DNA from: Symbiodinium sp. CCMP2592
Taxonomy: Eukaryota; Sar; Dinophyceae; Suessiales; Symbiodiniaceae
DNA: 64,000 nucleotides
Assembly: GCA_905221615.1 (NCBI GenBank)
Contig: CAJNDT010006014.1
Span: 103,501 to 167,500 of the forward strand
Direction of reading: 5' to 3'
In this document: in pieces, positions 45,382 to 57,175 of the stretch
Numbering within the stretch: the first letter of the stretch is position 1
Layout of the letters: each line of letters begins with the position of its first letter
Translations under genes and position numbers: made by a program
The notes under the pieces: generated by a model
What the model saw: the letters and a program-made list of their open reading frames with translations, nothing else
Told to the model about the DNA's origin: nothing
The model's database searches: none

Positions 45382-48300
45382 TTAATGGGACCTGAATGAG
45401 TCTGAAGTTTCACCCTCAACCCTTTCGCGAGCCGTCAAGCCGTCAACATCAAGGTCAGGGAACGCATCGACGAACTCCTCAGGGGGCTGCGCACCAGAGA
45501 TCTGCTGCGCCTTCCTCGTCAAGACATTTCTTTCGAAAACGTTGCAGCTAGGGGCTGTCACCATTTCGACAGCTGGAGGTTTCAAAACTTTGCTCTCTGG
45601 CTCGACAGGACGATCCATGAAGCTCCTCTCAGAACGTCGGGCACGAAGGGTTCAGCCTCCTTACTGTTTCTGTTCTGGCTCTTGCTTTGTTCGTTTGGCT
45701 TTTGGGGCCCAACGCTTCTTCAGGAAGACCGAAGCCTGAACCGACTGAACCACCAAGCTGTCTGCAACCCGGGCGCGAAGATCCATCTGCCCGAATCACG
45801 AAGTGAGGCACTCCGCGCACCTCGGATGCGGGATTTCAAGCTCCGAACTCGCTCCGACTGATCGGTGGAGTGGCTGGGTCTAGATGCGCAGAAGGTAGGG
45901 CCGCATCCAGGGGGTTACTCGGTCTGCATCAGGAATGGGCACCCCTTTCCCTCGCTTCCCAAACAGTTACAGTAGCTGTAGCTGTCACAGCGAGGTAGCC
46001 ACGTAGAAGGCTTCAAAGATTCTGGACTGGAGTGTCCGAATCGAACAGGGTCTAAATAAGTTCCTTAAAGGGATCTACACTTACAAGGGCTTCTATAAGG
46101 GTACGAGAAGGTTTAGGGTACAGAGCTCCGACCAAACTGCAGCACAAAGGGCGCGAAGCCGCTGCCCGACCTTGAGCTCCTGAATGCCAGCTGCAGCTCT
46201 GAAGTCTCTTAGCTTTTCACGGACCTTCTTCCGACTTGTCTTCTAAAGAATTCCACGCCCAGAAAAAGGGAACCCGACACGGATGAACCGTCAGGGAAGA
46301 ACTAGCCTGCAAAGCTGCTGAAGCTTAAACCCTGAACCCCAAACTTTGCGATGGCTCCTCCTTCACCTCTGCTGCAGCCAGGGACTTGTCGGCGACCCTG
46401 GGCCCCATCAGCTCGAATTTGGGGTTAGCCCTTTATTGCAGGGGCATGAAATGCCTAAAAACTAGAATACGGTGAAGGTCTTTAAGTGAAGTTTCGAACA
46501 TTCTCCTAGCGACTCGAAGGAAATTCACTCGAATTGTTCCCGTCGGATTTCAGAGTTCGGGCTTCCTGGGAAAGGCATGTAGAAGCCCCGTCGGGGAAGT
46601 CCCAGCTCTGGGGCTCCAGGACTTGAACCTGAGGCCACCGAGGTGCAACTTGTCGCCATCCAGGCCCGCCGCCACGGCTGCCTGCGGTCGTTACGGGAGG
46701 TATGGGGCAGTGGGGGGCAGTGGGTGTGCGGGGGACTTGGGTATGGGGTTGCGCCCTGGAATCAGGCACCTCAGGCTGCTGCTATGAAGGATGTTTCGGT
46801 CGCAAGACTTTGGGGTGGTCTTGTCTCGGGACATCTTTCAGTTCCACCTCTGGACAGTGGGGCATTGCTCGGTTCCATACTTGTCGGACCCTTTCGCTGC
46901 ATTCGGCCCGTTCAAGCAAAGTGAGAAAAACAGCAAACAAGGGAGTCTGAGGCATAGCATAGACATCTACACCTGGAACCCTGTGCCTGTCACGACTACA
47001 ATAAAACCGTCCTCGCCCACATCATCAGCAGCGCCATCAGCGGGGGCCACCATCGTGATCATTTTGCATCGTGGACACCATCTTCAGCAGGAGCACGATG
47101 AAGAATTACAATTACAAAAACCCTATAAACCCTAAACCGTTTGTTGCAGCGCCTTCTTCAGCTCTTCCGGATCGTTGGGCGCCTTCCTTGGGCATCAAGT
47201 AAAAGGGCCGTCTGGTTTGGGCTGTTTGGGCGACCACGCCAGAAACTCGCAGCGCACGTTATGGACCGTCTTCTCTTATCTGCGGCCTATCCTTGACGTT
47301 TTAGCGGAACAGCCCTGCAACCCAGCCCCACATCTGGTTGCAGAACAGGGAGGAGTCTTCGCGAAGACGATTCTGTGATAGAGTGATAGAAACTGAGGTC
47401 AGCGTCATGCTAATATTCGGAAAAAAGAATGCAATGTAATCCTGAACCTGGCAGCCCTCCAAATCAAAGCCCTACATCCTGCAGCCCCAATCAAACGTTG
47501 TACCCCAGTCCCACCTCAGAGGCAGGATGCCTAAATTTCCCTACTCCCATGAGCCCATGTCAGAAGGTTGGGGTAGTCTAAGCAAGGTTTCGGAATGGGA
47601 TGAGTGCTTCTGCTTGATGGATGACAGAGCTGTAAGGCTCCAGGGTTCTCGTAGTCTCCTGAGTTTGCCGAGTTGAGGTGAAGGGCCCGTTGCCCGCCTG
47701 CTTTTACAGAAAACGAGGGCCTTTTTTCGAGTTATGTTGGCAGTTGCTGTTACGGTGCTGAGTCTCATCTTCATCGTCAAGACCAATGTTTCACCATCAT
47801 AGCTGAGATTGCAAGCATGGTCAGTCAGACGGCAGCTGTTGCTGGCACAGCAGCTACCACTGCAACCAACAGCAACAAAACAGAAACAACGGCTGAGAAT
47901 AATGCACTACGAATCCATCCAAGCGACTCTTCTGCGAAGTAGGAGTGGAACAAAGCCTGCACACCGGCAGCAGATCTGAGAAGTTGGGATTGGGGCTCAA
48001 GAAGCTCAAGGTTTAGGGCAGATGCGGGATTCTCGGGCTTGGCGCTTAGGGTCCTCTGAAGCACCTGGGCGAGTTGAGAGTCCCGTCCGTCACTCTGAGA
48101 GCTAGACCAACGGCTCAAGGCAAAAGTTTGTAATTTCGTCCGCCCACCTCAGCTGCCTTGTCTTGGGCAGCAGCGCCACCCTGCCTCAAAGAGAAGCTGA
48201 AGCTTCTGGTTGTTAGGGGGTCTTGGGATGTCTTGGGTTGTGGTCCAGTAAAAATCTTAAAGCTCAGGTGCGGGGGTTTACATCAGGAAGAACCGGCTAC

Positions 48301-51300
48301 AGGGTGGAACGCCATGCGCCATGCGCAACCAAGAGGTATAGACTCGATACAAGCCATGGCGGTGGTCACGAAGACGATCACAATTGTGATGATGATGATG
48401 ATGATGACGATGATCAGGGCCACGGCCGGGTAGATGGTGCACCACGCTGGTGATGGTAATGGTTGTGATATATGCTTGGAAATGGCAATGGTAAGAGTTC
48501 GAATAAGGAATGATGCTGGTGATGATGATAATCTGATGGTGCTGCTACTAACGATCATACGCTACTACTGATGATAATGACTCTCATCATCGTGATGTTG
48601 ACGACGATGATGACAACGACGAAGGTGCGAATATCGTTTACGATGGTGACGATGATGACGACGACGGCGATGGTGATGATAATGATGGCGTCGACGATGA
48701 TGACGACAACGAAGATGATGGCGATGATGATAATGACAAACGATGACGACGATGACATGATGGCGATGGTGATGATGCTGGCGATGACGATGACGACGAC
48801 GATGATGATAATGATGATGATGGTGCAGTCACAACCATTCAGGCTGCAAGTATTGTGGAGCAAACGGTCAGTATTGTTGAAGATTTTTTCGAGCTGCAAA
48901 TAAACTGCTCTATCGCCGCTTAAGGGCTGCTTCGCAACTACGGTCTGTAACATGCGGGCTTCATCATGACCACCATCGGCAGCATCGCCTGCATCTTCAA
49001 CGCCATCATCGCTACCACCGTCACAGCCATCATCATCACCACCACCACCACCATCATCATCACGGTCATGGTCACCATCATCACTGTCACGACCAGCGGC
49101 CGGTAGGCTTCGGTGAGGACTCTGTGCGCATCGAAGGTGCTGCTCACCTGAGCTGGGGTGTGCGTGGAATGCGGCCATCGCGCCCTGCAGCTTTGCAGCG
49201 AAGAGGCCAAGCCCTTCTCCGTGAAGGCGTAGGGCAGTCCCACCGCATCGAACTTGCCTTTTGCTATGGCAGGCTCACGGTGTTCGATGCAGGTCTAAGG
49301 ATTTAGGCCTAGATTTAGACGCATGATCTACCATACCTTTCGTTGTGTGTCCTTAGCCCACATGCATCAGTTATCATCAGTTGTCCTAGGTGGTTGCGAC
49401 GGATGGCCGATGAGTGAGTTCTATCGGTGAGGAAGTTCTGTCATGCGGGCCGAAAATCAAACAGCCTACGGAGGGCTGGCCGTGATACTGCATCGGAATG
49501 AGGTACTGTAAATTGCAACATGCAGAACCACATTGACGTGGCGTCTCAAGCCTTTGATGGAACATGTGTCAGCAGCAGACTACCATGATGATCCAGCACG
49601 GCATTGCTTCGCAAGATATGACAACAGGCAATCGCTACGTTACTGCAAAGCCTGATGGTTTATGCACAGAATGTGGACTGTCACCATGCACCAGCACCAC
49701 TACCAGTCCTTTGCAATGCTGACTACTACTACTGCCTGCTGCTGTTTCTGACTACTACTGGTGACTACTGCTGTTTCGGAGGAAGCCCAGGCCTTTCATC
49801 CAGTCACCCATCTGCTTCACTTCTTCCTGCAACAGCGGGACTCGGGAATATCTCTTCGGGAAGCTTGAACCAATCACAACACTCGTCGGCATTCGGGGAA
49901 TATCGAGTAGCGTCAGCTCAAGGGTCAGAAGTCTAATTCGGAATGCTGGTTCATGGACTTGTTACGATGTGGTTGCCTGCTACCCCGTCCAGTGCTCAAA
50001 TTGTCGCCCGAAAGCATCGATTATGCAACTATGCACGAGCAGCTGGCAAAGCTTCTAACACATGTGTTCGAAGCCTTGCTCTTGCCAAACTTGTCCGCAT
50101 AGGCCTGCATCCTTAGTCGAGTCGAGCTCGATACTTGTCGCAGGAATGAAAAATCTGGCGCCGCCCGACAACCTCAGCATCTTCATCTCAACCTTCTTGT
50201 GATCACAGAAAATTGAATCAAAACATCCACAGACAGGTCTTTCAGTCACCTGCCAAGCAGTTTCGCGTATACCGGAGGAGCAGTGGGATTGAGGGTGCAA
50301 GGGGTCATGGTCTCAGGGATGTTGAGACGTCTATGCAGCATCCATCTCAGCTAGCCGGGACCCCAATGCCTCGAAGCCCTGAGCGGTCCTTGCCTAATGC
50401 AGCTGCGAGTCTTGCTGGATGGCTTGTCGGATGCTTGGGGATTCAGCTGATATGGCAGCCAGCGCACTTCAAAGTCAACGTCAGAGAACCTCACAGAGCA
50501 GAGCCAGGTTTTTATGAGCCAGAAACACTACACACGGATCAAAAATCGGCTACCCACACACGCAACCAATGGCAATCAAATCCGAGCTCGTCGGAAGAGG
50601 ACGTGTTTGCTTGTCTGCCCTTTATTGCCTTTACCCCGCATGAACCAGGACCTCACATGGACGCCAGCCGCAAGAATAGCCTGGAAAGCGTCATGCAAAC
50701 ACACGGAAGCTTCCAGTGGGCCCACTTGCTTTCAGAATGTCCTTCCCTGTCATCGACTGAACCCTGCAGGCGTCGTCGTCGTCGTCGCGATGGCGGTTCC
50801 GGCAGTACTGTCAGGAGCAGCGGTAGCAGCACCCATTTGAGAGGCACCGTGGCTGTCATGTGGCTGTTGCTTGCTGACTGTGATAAGAGCTATAATATCA
50901 ATATTGATAATGAGATTACCTTTCATGATTAGACATTCGTTATCGTAACACTATTGATACCAATAATAAAGCAATATACACAACAACTGTTATTGTAACA
51001 TACAGGTAACTGGTAGCATCCTTCTTTCTGGGCCCGACCCGAGGAGCCTCCGCTCCCCGGGCTCTTTTTGGGGTTTAGCCGAGGCTCTGCTTCATGGCTC
51101 CCTCCAGATTGCGCTTCCCGATCCAGCAGAAGGGTCAGACGACGTCGCTGATCACATCGACCATGACCTATTGGGGGAGGGGGTGAAATTTGTTGTTAGG
51201 TTCGGGAGTTTTCGGGCGTAGAGTTCAAGGCCTGGGGGACAGGGACATTGCCTGCAGCTTTCGGGTGATGGCCGTACAAGCCCTGAGCAAACAGATCCCC

Positions 51301-51402
51301 GCCATTACCAGAACCATCAACGTCATCGCCAGAACATGACTATTCCCACTTGTTCCTGAAGCGTAGCAATTCAGCAGTACTCGCCTTCTTCTTGGCCGCC
51401 AT
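45382..51402 (-). CDS. FrnE/DsbA-like thiol-disulfide oxidoreductase, probable selenoprotein (TGA = Sec), 14 exons
   Basis: A phase-consistent 238-codon model. Exons: 51402-51385, 51167-51088, 50489-50412, 50111-50075, 49826-49793, 49257-49208, 49147-49101, 48184-48148, 47956-47930, 47182-47138, 46681-46629, 46397-46356, 46170-46138, 45514-45382 (stop TAA). It follows the FrnE branch of the thioredoxin-fold DsbA family end to end: KVMVDVISDVV, then TGA, then PFCWIGKRNLEGAMK, FSDVDFEVRWLPYQLNPQAS, MQAYADKFGKSKEEVKQMGD, FDAVGLPYAFTEKGLVSSTF, DAHRVLTEAYRQGGAAAQDK, ALFHSYFAE, SGSGFAPFVLQ and KAQQISGAQPPEEFVDAF. The TGA (51137-51135) replaces the first Cys of the CPxC redox site, giving UxxC. Donors are GC six times, GT four times and GA three times; the donor of intron 9 is the least certain. 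All acceptors are AG before G. Intron 6 is only 60 nt. There is no leader, so a cytosolic site is likely. A SECIS element was not identified by eye. Confidence 0.85.
48389..49085. repeat. (GAT)n-rich tract inside intron 7 of the FrnE-like gene
   Basis: About 700 bp of GAT/GAC/ATG triplets with interruptions, changing to CAT/CAC triplets near 48950. It fills most of the intron between exons 49147-49101 and 48184-48148 and generates false Met/Thr/Asp and Ile/Val-rich frames. Confidence 0.85.
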
Positions 51403-53620
51403 TGCTCCCGACTTGCCCGTGCAGTCGCGGGCCACTTTCGCCGAGAAGGGTTTCGGGGCGCACACGCTGCAGCCCAGACGTCCGATGCCGGGTAAGGTTC
51501 AGCGCCGCAGGGTGCTGGGTTGAAGGGACAAGAAGCTCAGAGAAACGCGCCAGGTTCAGCTGTCTTTCAAAGTCTGCGCGCTCTTAGTCGTACCCGAGGC
51601 GATTCAGAAACCGCTGCAATGTGTTCCCCCCGCCCAGAAACAGCACCGCAGGGATCCAGAATAACAGCTGGGGCGGAGGGGGCTCTGGGACTAATGAACG
51701 GCGCTGCCTCTCCGTGTTGGCGTAGGACGCCCTTCAGACCTGGTATTTGGAGTTCAGGCGGTTTTGGATTTGGGGCTTCGTGTTCAGGTGCAAGGCTGGC
51801 GAACTGCTGCCCGTGCCTCAGAGCCTAAAGCTGATACCCCAGAAACCTTCGACCCCGAGAGCTAATGCAGCCGTGCTTGCATAGGAGATCCTGTTGACAC
51901 CAAAGCGGAACCCCACATGTGGAAGGCGCACAAGAGCTACTCAAAGGACGTGTTCACAGTGAATACGCTCAAAAGGGCGATGCGAAATCGAAAGCTTGGC
52001 TGCTAAACCCAAACGACAAGCTGCATTCGAAATCGAAAGCTTGGCTGCTAAACCCAAACGACAAGCTGCATTGATGGATCCAAAAGGGGCACCAAACACG
52101 AACCTCAAACTCCAATCACTCACACCCTGGACCCTAGCGCCCTGAATCCCAAAAAAAACCCAAACATCATCGATCATCGAAGCACCGAGAACCGGGCGAA
52201 TCAGATCCTGCCCCAAGCGCTCCACGACGCTCCGGAGCCAGTCCTATTCGATAGCTGTGCGCAAGGATTGTCTCAGACGTCCTGATAGTGAAGAGACAGG
52301 ACGATTACGATGGTGATGCTGGTGATGAGTATGGCCATGTTCCCAGCAATCGAAGCTCCACCTCCTTTGCAAGCCGTTTCTACACACCTTGTTCCTGCTG
52401 AAGCTATCCGCGAGCCAGCCTAATCCAAGCGTTTGAGAACACTCGATGTCTAGTCGATGCATCCTATTGGTGTGGTACACCCCAAACACACAGCCGCAGA
52501 ACCCCAAAAGGAGCCAATCGCCTTAAGCTCCAGGCACATCTAAGCACCAAAGCGGATTTGCTTTTAAGGTTTCTGGTATGGTGGTTTTCAGGGTAGAGAT
52601 CATGGTTTGAGGACCCGTGTTTACACCTAGGGATTCGCTGTGCGGTTTGGGGATTCAACAGGCAAGCCTGAACCAATCCACCCACCTCGAGAGCCGAGCG
52701 TTCGATGGCCTCCGCTATTTCAAGGCCTGTCAGTTACTGCCATTTCTCAGTACTGCTGATGGACAAACTCCGCCAATGTCAAGAGCTAGGGACAGACCAC
52801 AACTCCCGTTCCTGTGGTACTTCGTATCGCAGCTGCTATCACTCTGATTTCTGCAGCAAGTGCTGCTCGTGCCATCGCTAGTATTCGTCCGCTTGCTCTA
52901 GTTCACGCGGAACTTGCGACCACAACAACTGGTTCTTCTGTTCATATTGGCAAAGGAAATGCGAGTGTGGGTTGTGCTTCTCCCCAATAGCTTAATGAGT
53001 TTTCGCGTGTCATTATGGGTGTTATATGGATTTCTGGGTTCTGGGAGGATTTCTTGATAGGGTCTCAGACTTTATATGTGTATGAGACTGACTCACTGGG
53101 CGCATTCTCTGGTGTTCCCGGATTCGGCGTTTGGGCAGAGTCACCTGCGTGGAGTGTTTAGGTGTTGAAATTGAGGCTTTTCGAGTTTGGGCTGACCTGG
53201 GCTTTTCGGGAGGGGGTCATTGCAGGCCCCCGATCACTGCGACTTTGCAAAAAGCCATGTTCAGCAGTGCATTCTGCTCGTCTGGCTTCTTGCTCAACCC
53301 GGAACTGAACCATGCAGCCCTGGCAGGACAGTACATAAGACAAAAGAGCGTATTTCAAATTGCTGTCGGCTGGGCACGTCAGCGGAAAGTAGTCGTGCGT
53401 AACGGATCTCTTACCCACAAGACATCCCAAGACGTTGCGCCTTACACCAGAACCCTGAAGTCTAAATCCCGCAAAATCTTCTCCCGGAGCCCGCATTTCT
53501 GCATCCAAGCCAGGAAATGAAGCATGCAGAATCTAGGGACCCTCAGTGATAGGCTAACTCGAGGACTACTCCTTGCGCAATTTGAGGAGGGATCCTGGCT
53601 GGCGGGTTCGGGCGTCAGGC
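51403..53620. other. Spacer between the CobW-like and FrnE-like genes
   Basis: The 5' leader of the FrnE-like gene lies right of 51402; CTGCAG at 51470 is a plausible acceptor for spliced-leader addition. The rest holds the 45-bp tandem repeat (51984-52073). A minus-strand frame at 53519-53442 (LAWMQKCGLREKILRDLDFR) might be the last exon of the CobW-like gene. Confidence 0.35.
51984..52073. repeat. Two tandem 45-bp units
   Basis: Two consecutive 45-bp units that start GAAATCGAAAGCTTGGCTGC and differ only in the last base. The length is a multiple of three, and the minus strand reads a repeated 15-residue peptide (NAACRLGLAAKLSIS) in an otherwise unremarkable frame. A recent tandem duplication. 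Confidence 0.9.
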
Positions 53621-56600
53621 CTAGGCTGCTCATGGCGCTGTGAGCGTGGGGGTGCTCCTGTTTCATGGCAGGAGCGGCATCGCGGTAATCACCCTCGAGA
53701 CTCTGGAGCTCTGACATTTAAAGCTTCCGGGCTTCAGTCCCTTCTTGCAGGGTGTGAAGAAAGGGCTTCTCGCACAAATCAGCTCTCGGCAAGGCCTCAC
53801 GCCCGTGTCCATGATCGTGACCTTCTCCATGGCCGTCCCCTTGGCCATCACACTTCTGGCATTCAGCTGGCTTAGACCAAGGGTCGGTACACAGCACGAA
53901 AGTTACAGGTAAAGCGAGCCCCCATGTTTCGTTGCTTCACTCGTACCTCTGCGCATATTACCACTACGGCGACTTCTGCTGCTGCTCCTATAAATAGACC
54001 CGGGTTCTTATTCCGACCCCTTGCCCTACAACTCTGCGCCTACCACTGCCACATTCCGCACCACTACTGTACCATGCAAACTGACGGCCCTAAAACCTGC
54101 CAGATTCTGGGGAATGAGCCATGGTCGGCATCCGACGTCAGGAAGTGCGCATCCTGACTTCCAGCTGCTTATCGCGTGTGCCGGGCATGAGGGTTTGGTC
54201 TCAGAGCGAGGGTTGAGTAGGCTTGGGACCAACTATACTGGACCGGGCACCCCCAAACTGCAAAGCCGGGGGCACATGAAGTCGGATGTCAAGCTATGGA
54301 GCTGGAAACGTTGGCTTCTAGTTTGGGCGGGGGGCTAAAGCTCAATGTAATCCAAGTATTCAGAACTGGATGCATAGATGCAATGGTCTGCACGTGCGTC
54401 AGATCAGGTGACATCACAGCATGTTCTGGTTAAGAAACAGGGCTTCCAAACTCCCAATTAAGACTTAGGTCAAAGCCAACTCCAAGCCGATGTCCCAAAA
54501 TGCTCAATCATGCAAAGCCTAACTTTGCAACTCTCCGACAGCCGCGCCAGCGAGATCGCCCCGTCGAGTGAGAAAGAGTTCACCTGCAGGACCTGCGCCA
54601 AATTCACCTGAGCCATGAGAGGCCGAGAGCCTTGGAGACAAGGCCTAAGGCCGGGGTCGTGAGATCGGGTTGAGAATCAGCATTTAAAGACAAGGACTTC
54701 ATAGCAAGTTTCACCAGGATGTCGATCTTTGAGGCAGGCATACTCCTGCTGCTCTTGCACAGCACATTGCCCTTTTTAACGCTCGCTTTGAGCGGTCTGC
54801 TTTCTCGATATTTTAACTGTCGTAGGCAGCCGGTAATTTCACGCCAACTCCTTTACTGTTTCTGAGCACGAGCCCCCAGCATTGCGGAAGCAACTCACCT
54901 CACGTCCTGGACCAAACACCCCTTGCTCCAGAAATGAGTTCAAGGGAAGGGATCTTAAACTCTACTCTGAACAAACCCTTTCGGCCATGTACCCTGTGAT
55001 CCATTGTCGAGCCGATATCGAACCCAAAAAACCCTCATAGAAAGGGCCTTGCCATGTCGGCAGGGGACCACCCGCACGGCCGGGTTCACCTCGCGAATGC
55101 GAGAGGACACCTGGCTGTCAGAGCAATTACGCCAATTAGGTTGAGGATATGTGTGATCCCTGCAGTCAAACATCACGCCCACCCCCTAACGCCCTGAGCC
55201 GGGCTTCAGCAAAGCGCCTGGTCCCTCTGAGCCGAATCCACGAGGTCGCACTTGTTCAGCAAACAGACCTCCACGGAGTTGCTATCGGAGTCTCAGCAGC
55301 ACTGGCAGAAGCAGCGGTAGCAGGAGTAAGAGTGGGAGCCGGAGTTCGAGTAGTGTTGCTGTTGTCTTAGGGTTTAGGGCTGTTTCTGCTTATCGCCAAC
55401 GCACGATTGAGTAGGGCTGCAGGCCCCGTCGTAGCAACATCCTGTGAACACCCGAGTGGAACTCGCAATACGGCATACAGTCTAGACGGACGTAGGAACG
55501 CACTCACAACTTCGCAAGCACGTAAGATTGTTGATGGGCCCAATCAGGTAGACAAGCAGAGCTTAGGAATCCCTGCACCGCAAGGCCGCAAGCCGGCCAG
55601 GCCCCCGGCGTCGCTGATGGCAAGCTGCTCTCTGAGGAGCTGCCTGGTAGCTTCTCTGAGAAATTACAGCTCAATGCATCTAAAGCCTCGAGTTTACCGA
55701 CGTAGGGCTTTTAGGGATGTGGCGCTGTGGGGTTTAGAACTGTAAGGTAAGGGTAATTTCGCACCTAGTACTGGCGTTTTGGGTTTATGATTTGTAGTGA
55801 ACTGTTGAACTGGTGGTGCTTCCAGGTATGCTTGGGATTCCTTGATATCATGAACAACCACTAGAACCTGATTTGCTGACACTCCGTGCGCCTAGTTGAA
55901 AAGAGTCTAAGCTCCCGTAAACCACAAACCCTAAAAGACACCCAAACCCTTCACACTCCCAAAACCCAGTTTCAAAACCTGACAAATCCCCACAACCAAG
56001 ACCCTAATGCTAAACATCTCCCAGACCCAAACCCTAAGGCCCCATTGTTTTCCAAACCCAGCTCGAAAAAGCACCCGAGCACAAACCATGCCAAACCACA
56101 ACCCTAAAACTCCAAAACCCAAACCCTGAACCCTGTCTACCATTTGCTTAAGAAACCCCCAAAAAATAGAGATAATAATCCCTATATTACCCCCATAAGG
56201 AATATATTTTTCATTTTTTGGGGTTCTTAAGCAAATAGTAGCTGTCAATTTCCAAACCCAAGCCAAAACCCTGAAACAAAATAGACTAAACCTCAACACG
56301 CTGCACTCCCAAACCCAAACATATTTTGTACCTCCAAGCCCTAAAACCTCGCAAACCCAAATCCCAAACCCTGCAGCTCCCAAACAACTCCCAAAATCAA
56401 ACCCTGAACTCCCAAACCCCAAAGACTCTCAACCTTCCAAACCCTAACACCTAACGACTCCCAAACCCATACCTCTCAGCCCCGAGCGCCACATCTGCGC
56501 CAGCGGCACCCTCGGAGGCAACGCCGCCCTGGGGCTCCATTACGCTTTTTTGTATGTCGCCCCTTTTCCATCCGCCACACGTGTTAGTTGGAAAGTCTAT

Positions 56601-57175
56601 TAGGCTGAAGCACTGGGCCGGAACTGCAACAGCGGGATTCACCACCACACAGCACCCAAATAACCCGCAGACTGACCCCTCCGTTGGCTGTTCCTTAGAT
56701 GTCCACTGGCTATCACTCTACTGAGTACCACAAACCACTTCATTACGGCTTAGGGTTTAAGGGTTTAGGGGTTTAGGGTGCTTGGAGTTTTCGGGCTAAG
56801 GCTTGACGAGGGCTTTGGAGATGGAGGGCCCGAGCTGTCAGGGCATGCAGAGAATAACGGAAAGCAGTTTTCAAGGTGCTCAAAATGCAGAGGCTTCGGT
56901 GCTGAAGATGTGGGACCTGGAGGAACTGGGGTCTTGCGAGCCTCGGACTCCGACCTTCCAGTCTGAAACGGTGTGCTGCAGACCTGCACCTAAAAAATGC
57001 TCGTCATGAGTCCACTACGAGCTTTTCCGCTTGCATGTTATACCTAAACGTCTTACTGCCCTGCCGCAGTGGCCCCTTGTGATCCCTTCGTCCTTTCGCC
57101 CCCATCTGCAATCCATCTGGAAGTGAAGAGCCTACCCTAACACAGCCTCGAGCTGGTCAAAGCTGGCTGCATCAC
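53621..57175 (-). CDS. CobW/ZNG1-family GTPase metallochaperone, 5' part not found
   Basis: COG0523 (CobW) proteins are P-loop GTPases that insert metals, for example zinc, into client enzymes. Minus-strand exons: 57175-57147 (DAASFDQLE, the Walker B-region Asp of VVDA), 56528-56473 (GGVASEGAAGADVALGAE), 55643-55610 (QLLREQLAISD), 55268-55218 (VCLLNKCDLVDSAQRDQ, the NKxD base-recognition motif), 55110-55048 (VSSRIREVNPAVRVVPCRHG), 54607-54548 (VNLAQVLQVNSFSLDGAISL), 53870-53796 (CQKCDGQGDGHGEGHDHGHG, a His-rich metal-binding linker) and 53657-53621 (EHPHAHSAMSSL). Phases agree. The order EQLxxxD-LLNKxDLV-IRxxNPxA-His-rich is diagnostic for the family. The exons for the P-loop and CxCC motif should lie right of 57175 but I did not find them. 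The C-terminal CobW_C domain is incomplete. The start of exon 53870 (AG before C) and the end of exon 54548 are uncertain. Confidence 0.65.
55915..56470. repeat. Degenerate CCCTAAA/CCCAAAC-like sequence
   Basis: An intron stretch of the CobW-like gene made of irregular CCCTAAAC, CCCAAAAC and CCAAACCC words. These resemble scrambled copies of the TTTAGGG-type telomere repeat. They are never in perfect tandem, so this is not a telomere; similar text occurs thinly elsewhere in the window. Confidence 0.5.
56142..56239. mobile_element. MITE-like hairpin element with about 25-bp inverted ends
   Basis: Left arm ATTTGCTTAAGAAACCCCCA followed by AAAAAT. The right arm, reverse complemented, is ATTTGCTTAAGAACCCCAAA followed by AAAT. 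About 45 bp of AT-rich sequence (ATAATAATCCCTATATTACC) lie between. It sits in an intron of the CobW-like gene. Different in sequence from the 7.4-kb family. Confidence 0.65.

Noticed and set aside
45636-45656. Possible 7-codon exon AEPFVPD in the FrnE-like gene
   Set aside because: The family alignment runs directly from FAPFVLQ to KAQQISGAQPP with matching phase, so no extra exon fits here.
46632-46697. Plus-strand exon-like segment ATEVQLVAIQARRHG
   Set aside because: The complementary strand gives AAVAAGLDGDKLHLGGL, which continues the FrnE alignment; the plus reading is its shadow.
48938-49243. Single 101-codon minus frame joining GLPYAFTEKG and STFDAHRVL directly
   Set aside because: The 60 nt in the middle have no counterpart in FrnE proteins; it is read as an intron instead, with normal GC donor and AG-G acceptor.
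50213-50932. 239-codon open frame on the plus strand
   Set aside because: It lies across introns 3 and 4 and exon 3 of the FrnE-like gene on the other strand, has no family motif, and its composition varies; a chance frame.
55915-56470. Telomere or interstitial telomere array
   Set aside because: The CCCTAAA-like words are irregular and never tandem for more than about two units.
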